Below are positions 23,544-31,436 of a stretch of 39,925 nucleotides of DNA, in pieces. Origin of the DNA: Oscillospiraceae bacterium (GTDB taxonomy: Bacteria; Bacillota; Clostridia; Oscillospirales; Acutalibacteraceae); assembly GCA_009779995.1 (NCBI GenBank), contig WRDW01000016.1, positions 1-39,925 of the forward strand, read 5' to 3'. The notes under the pieces were generated by a model, which saw only the letters and a program-made list of their open reading frames with translations, did not search any database and was not told where the DNA came from. Numbering within the stretch: position 1 is the first letter of the stretch; each line of letters begins with the position of its first letter. Made by a program: the position numbers and the translations under genes.

Positions 23544-24274
23544 TGCAAATCGGCCTGCAAACCTTCACGATACGGGCGCTGCTCACGCCCGATACGCTGG
23601 ATGAGACCTTCTCCCGAATCGCCGGTATGGGCATCAAGAACCTCGAGCTGGCGGTGGACTACCTCCCCATGCCCTTCACCCTCGAAACAGCCGGGGCGGT
23701 TCGCGCGGCGGCGGAGCAGCACGGCCTGCGCATACGCTCCTGCCAGATCAAGTATTCAACTTCGTCGAAAGACGTCCCCCTGACGATTGCCTACATGCAC
23801 GAGCTGGGCGCGCAAATCCTGACCAACAGCGTGATCGACTTGAAAGCCCTCGCCCTTGGCAGATCCGGCCTGCGGAGATACTGCGAAAAGCTTGATCGGC
23901 TCAAAGAGCAGTTTTCCCCGGCGGGCATCGCTTTTGCGCACCACAATCATAACTATGAATTTCTGCGCGTGGGCGGCCAGAGTGTACTCCTGTTCATGGC
24001 CGAAAATTCATCAATTAATTTCGCTCTGGACACCTACTGGACGCGGCGGGCCGGAGAGGATATTTTTGCTTTGCTGGAGGCATTGCGGGGCCGCGTGCTC
24101 CTCATGCACCTGCGCGACTGCGCCGGAAAGGCCGACTGCGAGATCGGCCGGGGGGACATTGATTTTGGCGATGTCCTGCGCGCGGCGGAAAACGCGGGCG
24201 TGCGATACGGCATGATCGAACAGAAGACCAAAACGCCGATGGAGAGCGTCGCCATAAGCCTGCAAAACCTGTAG
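23543..24274 (+). CDS. Sugar phosphate isomerase/epimerase-like TIM-barrel protein
   Basis: A 243-residue protein of the xylose-isomerase-like TIM-barrel group. The start ATG 23543 overlaps the GH105 stop (TAATG). Landmarks are MQIGLQTFTIR, GIKNLELAV, FAHHNHNYEF with clustered His for metal binding, FALDTYWTRRAG, and a final GDIDFGDVLRAAENAGVRYGMIEQ. Members isomerise or epimerise keto-sugars or act on inositol-type compounds. In this operon it could prepare a released sugar for KduD, but the reaction cannot be read from sequence. Its stop codon lies in a CCTGTAG hairpin repeat. Confidence 0.8.
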   Translation: MQIGLQTFTIRALLTPDTLDETFSRIAGMGIKNLELAVDYLPMPFTLETAGAVRAAAEQHGLRIRSCQIKYSTSSKDVPLTIAYMHELGAQILTNSVIDLKALALGRSGLRRYCEKLDRLKEQFSPAGIAFAHHNHNYEFLRVGGQSVLLFMAENSSINFALDTYWTRRAGEDIFALLEALRGRVLLMHLRDCAGKADCEIGRGDIDFGDVLRAAENAGVRYGMIEQKTKTPMESVAISLQNL

Positions 24275-24296
24275 AGGGCGGCCTCCGGACGCCCCG
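24268..24296. repeat. CCTGTAG(A)GGGCGG hairpin repeat
   Basis: A diverged copy of the element at 13150-13180: CCTGTAGAGGGCGGC, a short spacer and an imperfect GGACGCCCC arm. The TAG stop of the isomerase gene belongs to the repeat. Confidence 0.5.
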
Positions 24297-24325
24297 GCCC
24301 AACACAAACCAATAGGGGGTACACC

Positions 24326-25763
24326 ATGCCATCTGACGCATCCTACAAGCGCCGCTATGTCGGCGGGTGGGAATCTATGTCCTACGTGCTGTTCAGCTCC
24401 TCGAAGACCTTCCACATCAACGAGTTCCAGACCCGCTACGTCATTGATGTGCTGAAGATCAACCTGCGTTGGAACGCCGTCATCAGCTTCATCAACGGCA
24501 TCTGGGACGTGATCAACGACGGGCTGCTGGGCCTGGCTATAGACAAGACCCACACCCGCTGGGGCAAGTTCCGGCCCTACCTGCTGCTATACGCCACCGT
24601 GGGCACGGTGTTCACCACGCTGTATTGGCTCACCCCGCTGCTGTTCGACAAGAACCCCCAGAACCTGGCAAAGGCCGCCTTCTGGCTCGTTTTGGCCATG
24701 ACCCTCGAGGCCTTCACCACCGTGCGGGACATCTCGGAGACCGGCCTTGTCTCCACCATGACGCCCAACCCCGACGACAAGGTGCGCATGTACACCATGG
24801 CGGAGGTCATCGCGCCCATCTGGCAGGACCTGCCCGGCGTCCTCATGGGCCTGCTCATCGACGGCGTGAACAAGCAGATCGTAAAATTCTCCATGGATTC
24901 CATCTACATCACCATGGGCATCTTCACCATGGTCACCTGCGGCCTGCTGGCCCTGGCCTTCAGCATCTACGCCCGCGAGCGCGTCACGCAGGCCACGGAG
25001 CGCTACAGCTACCGCGAGGGCCTGCGGGCGATACTGCGCAACAAGCCCCTGCTCATCCTCCTGCTCAACGATTTCCTCGGCGGCTTTTCCGCGGAGGTGT
25101 GGGAGCAAAATTACTACATCGACGTGTTGGGCTCCGCCACGCTGCGCAACATCATCCGCATCCCCGGCGCGCCCTTCTCCTACATCAGCTACGCCTACAT
25201 CAATAAGGCGCGCGCGTTTTTCGGTGAAATCCCTGTGGATTGTCGGCACCCACCTGAAGGATATGCTCGGGCTGGCTGTGTTCGCGCTGGGCTCCATCGG
25301 CGGGTTGTACAAACAGGTGATACCTATGTCGATACTCCTGGGGTTGAAAAACATCGGCTACATGGGCACGCTCTCCCTGACAAAGATCATCCCCCGGGAG
25401 ATCATCCTGGACGCCGTGGAGTACGCCGAATGGAACACGGGCTTCCGCTCCGAGGGCACGATCCTCGCCACAAAATCCATGATAGGCAAGATCGTGCGCA
25501 ACGTGATCAACTCCATGACCACCTTCATCATGGATCAGACGGGCTACTCCATCAGCGCGGGCTACGGCCAGCAGTCCGAGCGCGCGAAGTACGCCCTGTT
25601 CGCCATGGGCTTCGGCATCCCGGCCGCCAGCGGCTTCCTCTCGCTGGCCCCGAAGCTGTTCTACGACCTCACTGGCGAAAAGCGCGAGCGCATGTACCGG
25701 GAGCTCGCCGAGATGCGCAAGGTCAGGCAGGCGCAGTATGACCAGTTGACAGTTGACAGTTGA
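24326..25763 (+). pseudogene. GPH-family (MelB-like) sugar transporter with one frameshift
   Basis: Starting at ATG 24326 (GGGGG upstream), the frame encodes a transporter N-terminus with DKTHTRWGKFRPYLL, the typical GPH/MFS loop, and about seven membrane segments. At about 25207-25225, in a GC-dinucleotide run followed by T5, the frame shifts by +1. The C-terminal half continues in the new frame from FSVKSLWIVGTHLKD to about 25763 with further membrane segments. Joined, it gives about 478 residues, the usual length for the family. GPH transporters import glycosides, uronides and oligosaccharides with a cation. A one-base insertion or two-base deletion explains the break; it could be a sequencing error. 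The tail lies in an AGTTGACA repeat. Confidence 0.75.
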
Positions 25764-25781
25764 TAGTTGACAGTTGACAAT
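25743..25781 (+). repeat. Tandem CAGTTGA heptamer array
   Basis: Five to six consecutive CAGTTGA units (one reads TAGTTGA) end in CAATTTTTT. The array encodes the last residues and the stop of the transporter, and lies 23 bases before the KduD start. The same word is found inside purL at 12126-12180. Confidence 0.7.
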
Positions 25782-25803
25782 TTTTTGAAAGGGCAATTAT
25801 GAT

Positions 25804-26559
25804 ATGATATTAGAGAAATTCAACCTGAGAGGCAAAATTGCACTGGTCACAGGGGCCAATACGGGCCTGGGGCAAGGGATTTGCGTCGCTCTCGCCGAAG
25901 CCGGGGCTATGGTGGCGGGCGCCGCCCGCCGCGGCTGCGAAGAGACGGCCTCCCTAATCGCACCCGGCCAATTCCACGCCATCCCGGCAGACCTCCTCGA
26001 ATCCAATGCTCACGAAACAATCGTGGCTGAAACCCTTGCGCGCTACGGCAGGATTGACATTCTCGTCAACAACGCGGGCATCATACGCCGCAACGATATT
26101 GCGGATTTTACGGAGCAGGACTGGGACGACGTGATGCAGGTGAACTTAAAATCGCTGTTCCTGCTCAGCCAGGCCGCCGCCCGGCAGATGATCGCCCGGC
26201 AATCCGGAGGTAAAATAATAAACATCGCCAGCCTGCTCAGCTTCCAGGGCGGCATTCGCGTGCCCAGCTACGCCGCCAGCAAGTCCGGCGTGCGGGGCCT
26301 GACCATGGAGATGGCCAACGAGCTGGCCCCCCACGGCATACAGGTCAACGCCGTCGCGCCGGGCTACATGGTCACGAATAATACAGAGCAGCTGCGCGCC
26401 GACCCCCTGCGCAGCAGGCAGATCCTCGAGCGCATCCCAGCGGGCCGCTGGGGCGTCCCCGCCGACATCGCCGGGGCCTGCGTGTTCCTGGCAAGCGCGG
26501 CCTCGGACTATGTCACGGGTATCACCCTGCCGGTGGACGGCGGCTGGCTGGGGAGGTAG
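25804..26559 (+). CDS. kduD: 2-dehydro-3-deoxy-D-gluconate 5-dehydrogenase
   Basis: A 251-residue short-chain dehydrogenase. It reduces 2,5-diketo-3-deoxygluconate to 2-keto-3-deoxygluconate with NAD(P)H, a late step of uronate use. The NAD-binding TGANTGLGQG is at residues 16-25, NNAG near 89, the catalytic Ser143 in IASLLSFQGG, and Tyr156-x3-Lys160 in YAASKSGV. Segments such as GKIINIAS, IRVPSYAASKSGV, MVTNNTEQLRADPLRS and IPAGRWG match KduD of enteric bacteria from memory, so the name is fairly safe. ATG 25804 has a GAAAGG site. No KduI is present in the window; the isomerase at 23543 is a different fold. Confidence 0.9.
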   Translation: MILEKFNLRGKIALVTGANTGLGQGICVALAEAGAMVAGAARRGCEETASLIAPGQFHAIPADLLESNAHETIVAETLARYGRIDILVNNAGIIRRNDIADFTEQDWDDVMQVNLKSLFLLSQAAARQMIARQSGGKIINIASLLSFQGGIRVPSYAASKSGVRGLTMEMANELAPHGIQVNAVAPGYMVTNNTEQLRADPLRSRQILERIPAGRWGVPADIAGACVFLASAASDYVTGITLPVDGGWLGR

Positions 26560-26570
26560 GGAAAATAGAA

Positions 26571-27362
26571 ATGAAGCTAAACAAACAGTCGGTCGTTGCC
26601 GTTGCGAGAAAACTGCATCTGCTGCCCCTGCTTGAAAAATTGAGACTCTTGCAGAAAATACTGAAGGTTCACAAGGAGAACCGCGAATACCTCAAGGGCC
26701 GGGCAAAGCAGTCCTATCCACCCTATAGCTTGATGTACGACGCATATTCCCATTGCAGCTTTGACAGATATGACAAATCGGGCCTGCGGGACGCGAAAAT
26801 GATCACGCGGATCATACGAAAATATGTCTCCGGGGATCAGCTGGTTGTCTGCGAATTCGGCTGTGGCCCGGCTCGAATTGTCCGGCATCTGCGCTCGGCG
26901 GACGCGGGCATCGCTAAGCTTATCGGCACAGACTACAACGCCAAAACGATCAGGTGGTGCAAAGCTGCCGTGCCGGAAATCGTATTCATCCAAAACGAGC
27001 TGGCGCCCCCCTTTGACTTGCCTGACCACTCCCTCGATGTGCTCTACTGCGTCTCCGTGTTCACCCATCTCTCGGAGGAAATGCACTTCGAATGGATCAG
27101 GGAGATTCGGCGCGTCCTGAAGCCGGGCGGGCTTTTCATCGGGACATTTCACGGTGAGAAATCCTTCAACCGGTTGCTGCCATACGAACAGGCCAGGTAC
27201 TTGCGCGGCGAGCTGGTCTCGCGCGGCAACGTAAAAGAGGGCTCCAGAATCTACACAGCGTATCAAAGCGACAAGTTTTTAAGCGAAAAGCTGTTGGCGG
27301 ATTTCGATTTCATAGAAAAACAGGACCTTAAATTCAGCCAGTCCATCTGGGCAGCCAGATAG
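26571..27362 (+). CDS. Class I SAM-dependent methyltransferase
   Basis: A 263-residue protein. ATG 26571 lies 11 bases after the KduD stop; GGGAGG near 26550 and a weaker AGGGAAAA could serve as site. The SAM-binding motif CEFGCGPARIVRHL is at residues 94-107, LIGTDYNAKTI follows, then the post-motif DVLYCVSVFTHLSEE and IRRVLKPGGLFIGTFHGE, all typical of the Methyltransf_11/25 group. The N-terminal 45 residues are basic and helical. Substrate unknown; it closes the uronate operon by position but need not belong to the pathway. Confidence 0.8.
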   Translation: MKLNKQSVVAVARKLHLLPLLEKLRLLQKILKVHKENREYLKGRAKQSYPPYSLMYDAYSHCSFDRYDKSGLRDAKMITRIIRKYVSGDQLVVCEFGCGPARIVRHLRSADAGIAKLIGTDYNAKTIRWCKAAVPEIVFIQNELAPPFDLPDHSLDVLYCVSVFTHLSEEMHFEWIREIRRVLKPGGLFIGTFHGEKSFNRLLPYEQARYLRGELVSRGNVKEGSRIYTAYQSDKFLSEKLLADFDFIEKQDLKFSQSIWAAR

Positions 27363-27408
27363 CGGGTACAGCTTTTATCGCCAGGCTATAGTAGTGGAGG
27401 TTAATCCC

Positions 27409-28249
27409 ATGGTTCCAACCCTGTCGTTCGTCGGCATGGCCGTGTCGGCTCTGCTGTCCATCGGCGTACCAATCGCGCTGTTCTTCGTTGTCAGAAAGCG
27501 TTATGGGCAAGGGTATGCTGCCCTTGCTCATAGGCGCCGTGGGCTTTGTACTGTTCGCCCTGGTGCTTGAGCAGGCACTGCACTTCGTCGTGCTGCGCCC
27601 CGGCGCGGACGGCTCCGTCGCGCTTATGCAGCGGCCATTTCTGTATATGCTCTACGGGGCGCTGGCGGCGGGCGTGTTTGAGGAGACCGCGCGCTTTGTC
27701 GGCTTTCACATCCTGAAGAAGAAATACACCGGCTTGGGCACGGCGCTGAAGCACGGCATCGGCCACGGCGGCATTGAGGCCGTGTTCATCGGCGGGGCCT
27801 CCATGGTCAGCGCTGTCGTGCTGGCCGTCATGATTAACAGCGTGGGCGTGGAGGGCCTGGCGTCCATGGGCGCGCCCGCGCTGGAGCAGGCGCAGGCCAT
27901 CGCGGCATCACAGCCGGGCATGTTCTTCGTCTCCGGCCTGGAGCGCATGATGGCCTTGGGGCTGCACATTTCGCTCTCTGTGATCGTCTATTACGCCGTA
28001 TACGAGGAGAAAAAAGTTTGGCTGTATCCCCTGGCCATTCTCCTGCACGCCCTTGCGGACTGTCCCGCCGCGCTCTTCCAGGCGGGCGTGCTCACGAACG
28101 TGTGGCTGGTGGAGGGCATCGTGCTTGTCTCCATGGCGGGGTTGGTGGCCATCGCGGCGCTGCTGCACAAAAAGCTGGAGCCGAAAGCGGACAGTAGCGA
28201 AAGTTATAAAAAAACTTCCCCTTGCGCACAGCGGCGCGAGGGGGTATGA
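27409..28249 (+). pseudogene. YhfC-family intramembrane protease with one frameshift
   Basis: GGAGG (27396-27400) precedes ATG 27409, whose frame encodes a YhfC-like first membrane helix (LSFVGMAVSALLSIGVPIAL, then FFVVRKRYG). Near 27508-27513 one extra base shifts the frame; the rest of the protein (GMLPLLIGAVGFVLFALVLEQ on to 28249) lies in the other frame. Joined, it gives about 279 residues. The catalytic-site motifs of this CPBP-like group are present: FEETARF, HGIGHGGIEAVF and HALADCP. The downstream frame has a possible start inside the coding sequence but would lack the first helix. As with the two other frameshifts, a sequencing error is plausible. Confidence 0.7.
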
Positions 28250-28250
28250 T
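28222..28250 (+). promoter_or_regulatory. Promoter of the CD3324-GNAT gene
   Basis: TTGCGC (28222-28227), 17 bases, TATGAT (28245-28250). It overlaps the last codons of the YhfC gene. Confidence 0.65.
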
Positions 28251-28278
28251 GGTATCAGCAACGCGAGGAGGAACGCCC

Positions 28279-29118
28279 GTGAAATACCGCAACGCCGCCG
28301 AGTGCCTGCCCGCGCAGCTGCTGCGGGAGCTGCAGCGGCACACGCCCGGCGAGCTGCTCTACGTCCCGGCGGTGCGGCGGCAGCCCTGGGGCGAGGGCAC
28401 CGGCGCGAAGGCGCTCTATGCCCGGCGCAACGCGGAGATACGCGGGCAGTACCGCGGCGGGCAGGCGGACGTCCCCGCGCTTTGCGAGACGCACTGCCTC
28501 TCGGACGAGACCGTGCGCAAAATTATCTACACAAAAGGAGAAGCATCCATGAGCACGAATGAGATCGACTACAGCAAATACTACTGGCAGAACGACCTGG
28601 TGCGCATACGCCGCGCCAGGCCCGACGACTGGAAGCACCACAACGCGGGCTACAACAGTGCAGAGCGTTTCTTCACCGACTGTGAGCAGGAGCTGCCCAC
28701 CAGCGAGGAGGGCTGGCGGGAGAGCTGGGAGAATTACATCAAATCCAGAGAAAACGACGACACATGGATCTGTCTGGCCATTGAGACCCTTGACGGCGGT
28801 TACATGGGCGGCTGCAGCATCCACGGAATTGACGAGCGAAACGGCACCTTCGGCATCTTCCTGGGCACTTGGGCGGAAGATAAGCGCCATGCCACCGCCG
28901 CGCTGCGGCTCCTGCTGGACTACGCCTTCAATGAGCGCCGCCTGAACAAATGCAGCAACTATTTCATGGACGGCGATATGGACAGCATGGCTGTGTATGA
29001 AGCAGTGGGCTTCAAAAAGGAGGGCGTCAAGCGCCAGCAGGTATTCCACCGGGGGCGGTATTGGGATGAGCACCACTATGGGCTGCTGGCGGAAGAATTT
29101 AACAGAAGCACTGCCTGA
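28279..29118 (+). CDS. CD3324-family HTH protein fused in frame to a GNAT acetyltransferase
   Basis: One 279-residue frame from GTG 28279 (GAGGAGG at 28265-28271). Residues 1-90 are a complete CD3324-type protein: YRNAAECLPAQLLRELQ, WGEGTGAKALYARRNAEI, then a helix-turn-helix ending LSDETVRKIIYTKG. Residues 91-279 are a complete RimJ/RimL-type GNAT: RRARPDDWKHHNAGYN, FGIFLGTWAEDKRHATAALRLLLDYAF and AVYEAVGFKKEGVKR. No stop codon separates them. The second part has its own ATG at 28549 with AAGGAG at 28535-28540, so both a fusion and a separate acetyltransferase may be made. CD3324 proteins are probable small regulators. The acceptor of the acetyl group is unknown. Confidence 0.75.
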   Translation: MKYRNAAECLPAQLLRELQRHTPGELLYVPAVRRQPWGEGTGAKALYARRNAEIRGQYRGGQADVPALCETHCLSDETVRKIIYTKGEASMSTNEIDYSKYYWQNDLVRIRRARPDDWKHHNAGYNSAERFFTDCEQELPTSEEGWRESWENYIKSRENDDTWICLAIETLDGGYMGGCSIHGIDERNGTFGIFLGTWAEDKRHATAALRLLLDYAFNERRLNKCSNYFMDGDMDSMAVYEAVGFKKEGVKRQQVFHRGRYWDEHHYGLLAEEFNRSTA

Positions 29119-29212
29119 CGAAAATCCGCGCCGCGCCCTTGCTGCGTATCTGCGCGTAGGGCCAAAGCTTGGTGTCCTTGCCCGCGTCGAGGATGACGGC
29201 TGTTGTGATCAT
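29099..29212 (-). pseudogene. N-terminal remnant of a sugar nucleotidyltransferase
   Basis: A 37-codon minus-strand frame opens at ATG 29212 after AGGAAGG and reads MITTAVILDAGKDTKLWPYA, close to the nucleotide-binding start of NTP-transferases (consensus with GKGTRLWP). It then runs into the GNAT 3' end and stops at 29099. The full enzyme would be several hundred residues, so only the first 25 or so codons survive. Confidence 0.5.
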
Positions 29213-29439
29213 GAAAATGAACCTTCCTTTCGCTATGTAGGGCTATGAATCTCAATGTTGTTTGCGCCTAATCCCCCATTCCCCTCCGTGGAGGGGTTCG
29301 GCGTAGCCGACACGACCGGAGGGAGGCCCCGCAGGCCGGGGTGGTTGTGCTACGGCCACAAAGGCCATAAGGGCCGTGGGCACTGCCGCCGGAGGCGGCA
29401 TGTCTTCGTGGACGTCGCTGGCGTTCGTGAGGAGGTGTT
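29119..29439. repeat. Gene-free stretch with stacked hairpin repeats
   Basis: Apart from the nucleotidyltransferase remnant at its left end, the stretch holds no convincing gene. From about 29275 to 29401 there are GC-rich hairpins: CCCCTCC/GGAGGGG (29282-29297), a GGCCCC/GGGG-type pairing near 29326-29342, and a perfect 7-bp TGCCGCC/GGCGGCA (29385-29401). A similar C-run/G-run hairpin lies at 31465-31505. Short frames across the block are not likely to be genes. Confidence 0.6.
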
Positions 29440-30702
29440 TCACGCCCCCACCCCCAGCGCCGTCTCCACAAATACCCGGAACCCGAACTCCGTCAACACT
29501 GTGGCGCTGTCGCTGTAGGTCTCCATTTTGGCCTTCAGCTCCTCGCGCACGGGGTTCCCCGTCATCTGCATCAGCGCCAGCTCGAAAATCTCGCAGCACA
29601 AATTATATTTTTTTACCCATTTCGCGAGCTCGGGGATCATGGGGTGGCCGCTCTCGGCCAGGAACGCGCGGCAGTCCTCCATCCTATCGAAGTAGTTCGA
29701 GAGCAGGCCCAGCGCTTTCAGCAGCTCGCCGGCGCGGTAGGCCATGGCGGCGCTCTCCAGGGCCTCCATCATCTGCGGGCCGACAGACGTGCGCAGGCAC
29801 GATGTCCTGCACTGCTCGGCGAGGGGTATCATGCGCAGCGCGTCCTGGCCGAACAGAGCGTTCAGCGCCTGCGTCCAGGACCACTCGGGGTCGTAGTTCT
29901 CCGGGTCGCGCAGGTAGTCCGCGCAGGTGAGCAGGGGCAGCTTGCTGCACTCGAAGTATTCCATGGCGTTGAACAAAATCCCCCGGCTGTGCTTGTAGAG
30001 CCCCGCCTCGCGGTTCACGATGGGCCCTAGGTGCATCTCGTGGTACATCTCCGCGTCGTTCACCGGGTAGTTGTCCCAGTAGAGCGGCTTGTGCTTCGTG
30101 TTTTTCCTAAAGCGCTTGGCCTCTTCAATCGTGAACTCCTGGGAGCAGATGTTGCGCCCCGTCCAGAAGATGTCCACTTTTTTGGGCAGCGCGCGCCCTA
30201 AACGCTTGATGTAGTCCTCATCCCCCTTCCCATGATACACCATGGGGCACACGGTCAAAGAGATATTGGGATACGCTTTATACAGCACATTCGCGACTTT
30301 CGCGTGGTCCTCGGGGCTTTGCCTGTCCTTGGGGATGTCGTCGAAGAACAGGCCGAAGCTGGTGACGCCCAATGCCATCACCTGCTCCACCTTGGCGCGC
30401 AGGAGCCTGTAGTGCTCCTGGTTGTCGTACTCGAAGCTCAGGCCCGGCGCGGTGCAGTACATGAAGTCCACGCCTTTGCCCTTGCAGAACGCCGCCAGGC
30501 TCCCCAGCTGGGCCAGGGCCTCCGGCGGGTAGAGCTTCTCCCACTCGTCCCGGTGGTAAGGGTCATCTTTTGCGGCGTAGGCGTAGACGTTCATGCCCTT
30601 TGCGGCCAGCAGGGCGATCATGTCCCGCCGCTGGGCGTCGGTCCAGGGTCTGCCGTAAAAGCCCTCCAGAAAGCCCCTGCGCTCGAAAGTTTTTTCTCTC
30701 AT
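29440..30702 (-). CDS. GH84 beta-N-acetylhexosaminidase
   Basis: A 420-residue enzyme of glycoside hydrolase family 84. These enzymes remove beta-linked N-acetylglucosamine through substrate-assisted catalysis using an Asp pair. The signature LEGFYGRPW is at residues 12-20, YAYAAKDDPYHRDEW at 40-54, and the catalytic pair is Asp121-Asp122 in GLFFDDIP. YWDNYPVND near 207 continues the active site. It has no signal peptide, so it probably acts on imported oligosaccharides or glycopeptides. Its start overlaps the stop of the SIS gene by ATGA (30699-30702). The last residues lie next to the hairpin repeat block. Confidence 0.9.
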   Translation of the reverse strand: MREKTFERRGFLEGFYGRPWTDAQRRDMIALLAAKGMNVYAYAAKDDPYHRDEWEKLYPPEALAQLGSLAAFCKGKGVDFMYCTAPGLSFEYDNQEHYRLLRAKVEQVMALGVTSFGLFFDDIPKDRQSPEDHAKVANVLYKAYPNISLTVCPMVYHGKGDEDYIKRLGRALPKKVDIFWTGRNICSQEFTIEEAKRFRKNTKHKPLYWDNYPVNDAEMYHEMHLGPIVNREAGLYKHSRGILFNAMEYFECSKLPLLTCADYLRDPENYDPEWSWTQALNALFGQDALRMIPLAEQCRTSCLRTSVGPQMMEALESAAMAYRAGELLKALGLLSNYFDRMEDCRAFLAESGHPMIPELAKWVKKYNLCCEIFELALMQMTGNPVREELKAKMETYSDSATVLTEFGFRVFVETALGVGA

Positions 30703-31433
30703 AAAAATAGTATCCTCCCTCTGTATTTTTCAAGGTAAGCCTCGTTGATCTCGTCGCCGCCGTCTATATTGCTGCTGGCGTAGACCTCGGGGGCCTCCCC
30801 GGCCTCCAGCATATACTCAACTGTCTGCGCGGCGGCGGCCTGCAATAACGCCGCCCCAATCACAGTGGAGGTCGGCGCGGCCTTCCCCGGGAAATTCTCG
30901 TAGGAGACGCAGGCGTCGCCCAGCTCGCCCAGGTTGTCCAGCACCAGGTCTGCCGTCTCGAACAGCCGCAGCCCGCCGGAATGCCGCGAAGCCCCGGCGC
31001 AGCTATGCCTGATGCTCGTCAGCGCGGCGACGAAGCACCCGGTTTTTTTTGCCTCCAGGGCCATCTCCACGCACAGGGGGTTTCTCCCGGAGTTCGAGAT
31101 AATCACCAGCAGATCCCCCGCGCCGACAGCATATTTCTCTATCAGTGCACTGGCGCGTTCCGGCTCGCGTTCGTATAAAGTGCTTTGCGAGGCCGATTCG
31201 TGCAGCATCAGCGGGCCCTCCAGCATGGGCTGTATGCGCACGAGCCCCCCCGCCCGGTAGAACAGCTCCTGCGCCAGCAGGCTCGAGTGCCCCGTCCCCA
31301 GCAAAAAAACTGTTTTTCCGGCCATGATCGTATCCGCCATGCCCCTGGCCAGCGCGTCCACGTTCCCCAGCTGGCTTTCGATGGCCTGGGCCATCATACC
31401 CTGCACATGCGTCAGGTATTCGAGAGATTTCAT
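30699..31433 (-). CDS. SIS-domain sugar phosphate protein
   Basis: A 244-residue SIS-domain protein of the UPF0309 type. SIS domains bind sugar phosphates and are found in isomerases, etherases and regulators. Visible landmarks are KTVFLLGTGHSSLLAQELFYRAG near residues 40-62, DLLVIISNSGRNPLCVEMAL near 125-144, and VIGAALLQAAAAQTVEYML near the C-terminus. Placed between a hexosamine kinase and a hexosaminidase, it may isomerise or process an N-acetylhexosamine phosphate, as MurQ-like proteins do with MurNAc-6-phosphate; the exact reaction is not readable. ATG 31433 follows the kinase stop by three bases. Confidence 0.85.
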   Translation of the reverse strand: MKSLEYLTHVQGMMAQAIESQLGNVDALARGMADTIMAGKTVFLLGTGHSSLLAQELFYRAGGLVRIQPMLEGPLMLHESASQSTLYEREPERASALIEKYAVGAGDLLVIISNSGRNPLCVEMALEAKKTGCFVAALTSIRHSCAGASRHSGGLRLFETADLVLDNLGELGDACVSYENFPGKAAPTSTVIGAALLQAAAAQTVEYMLEAGEAPEVYASSNIDGGDEINEAYLEKYRGRILFL

Positions 31434-31436
31434 ATT

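Noticed and set aside
25743-25781. The CAGTTGA array as a CRISPR
   Set aside because: The units are seven bases with no spacers, and there are no cas genes.
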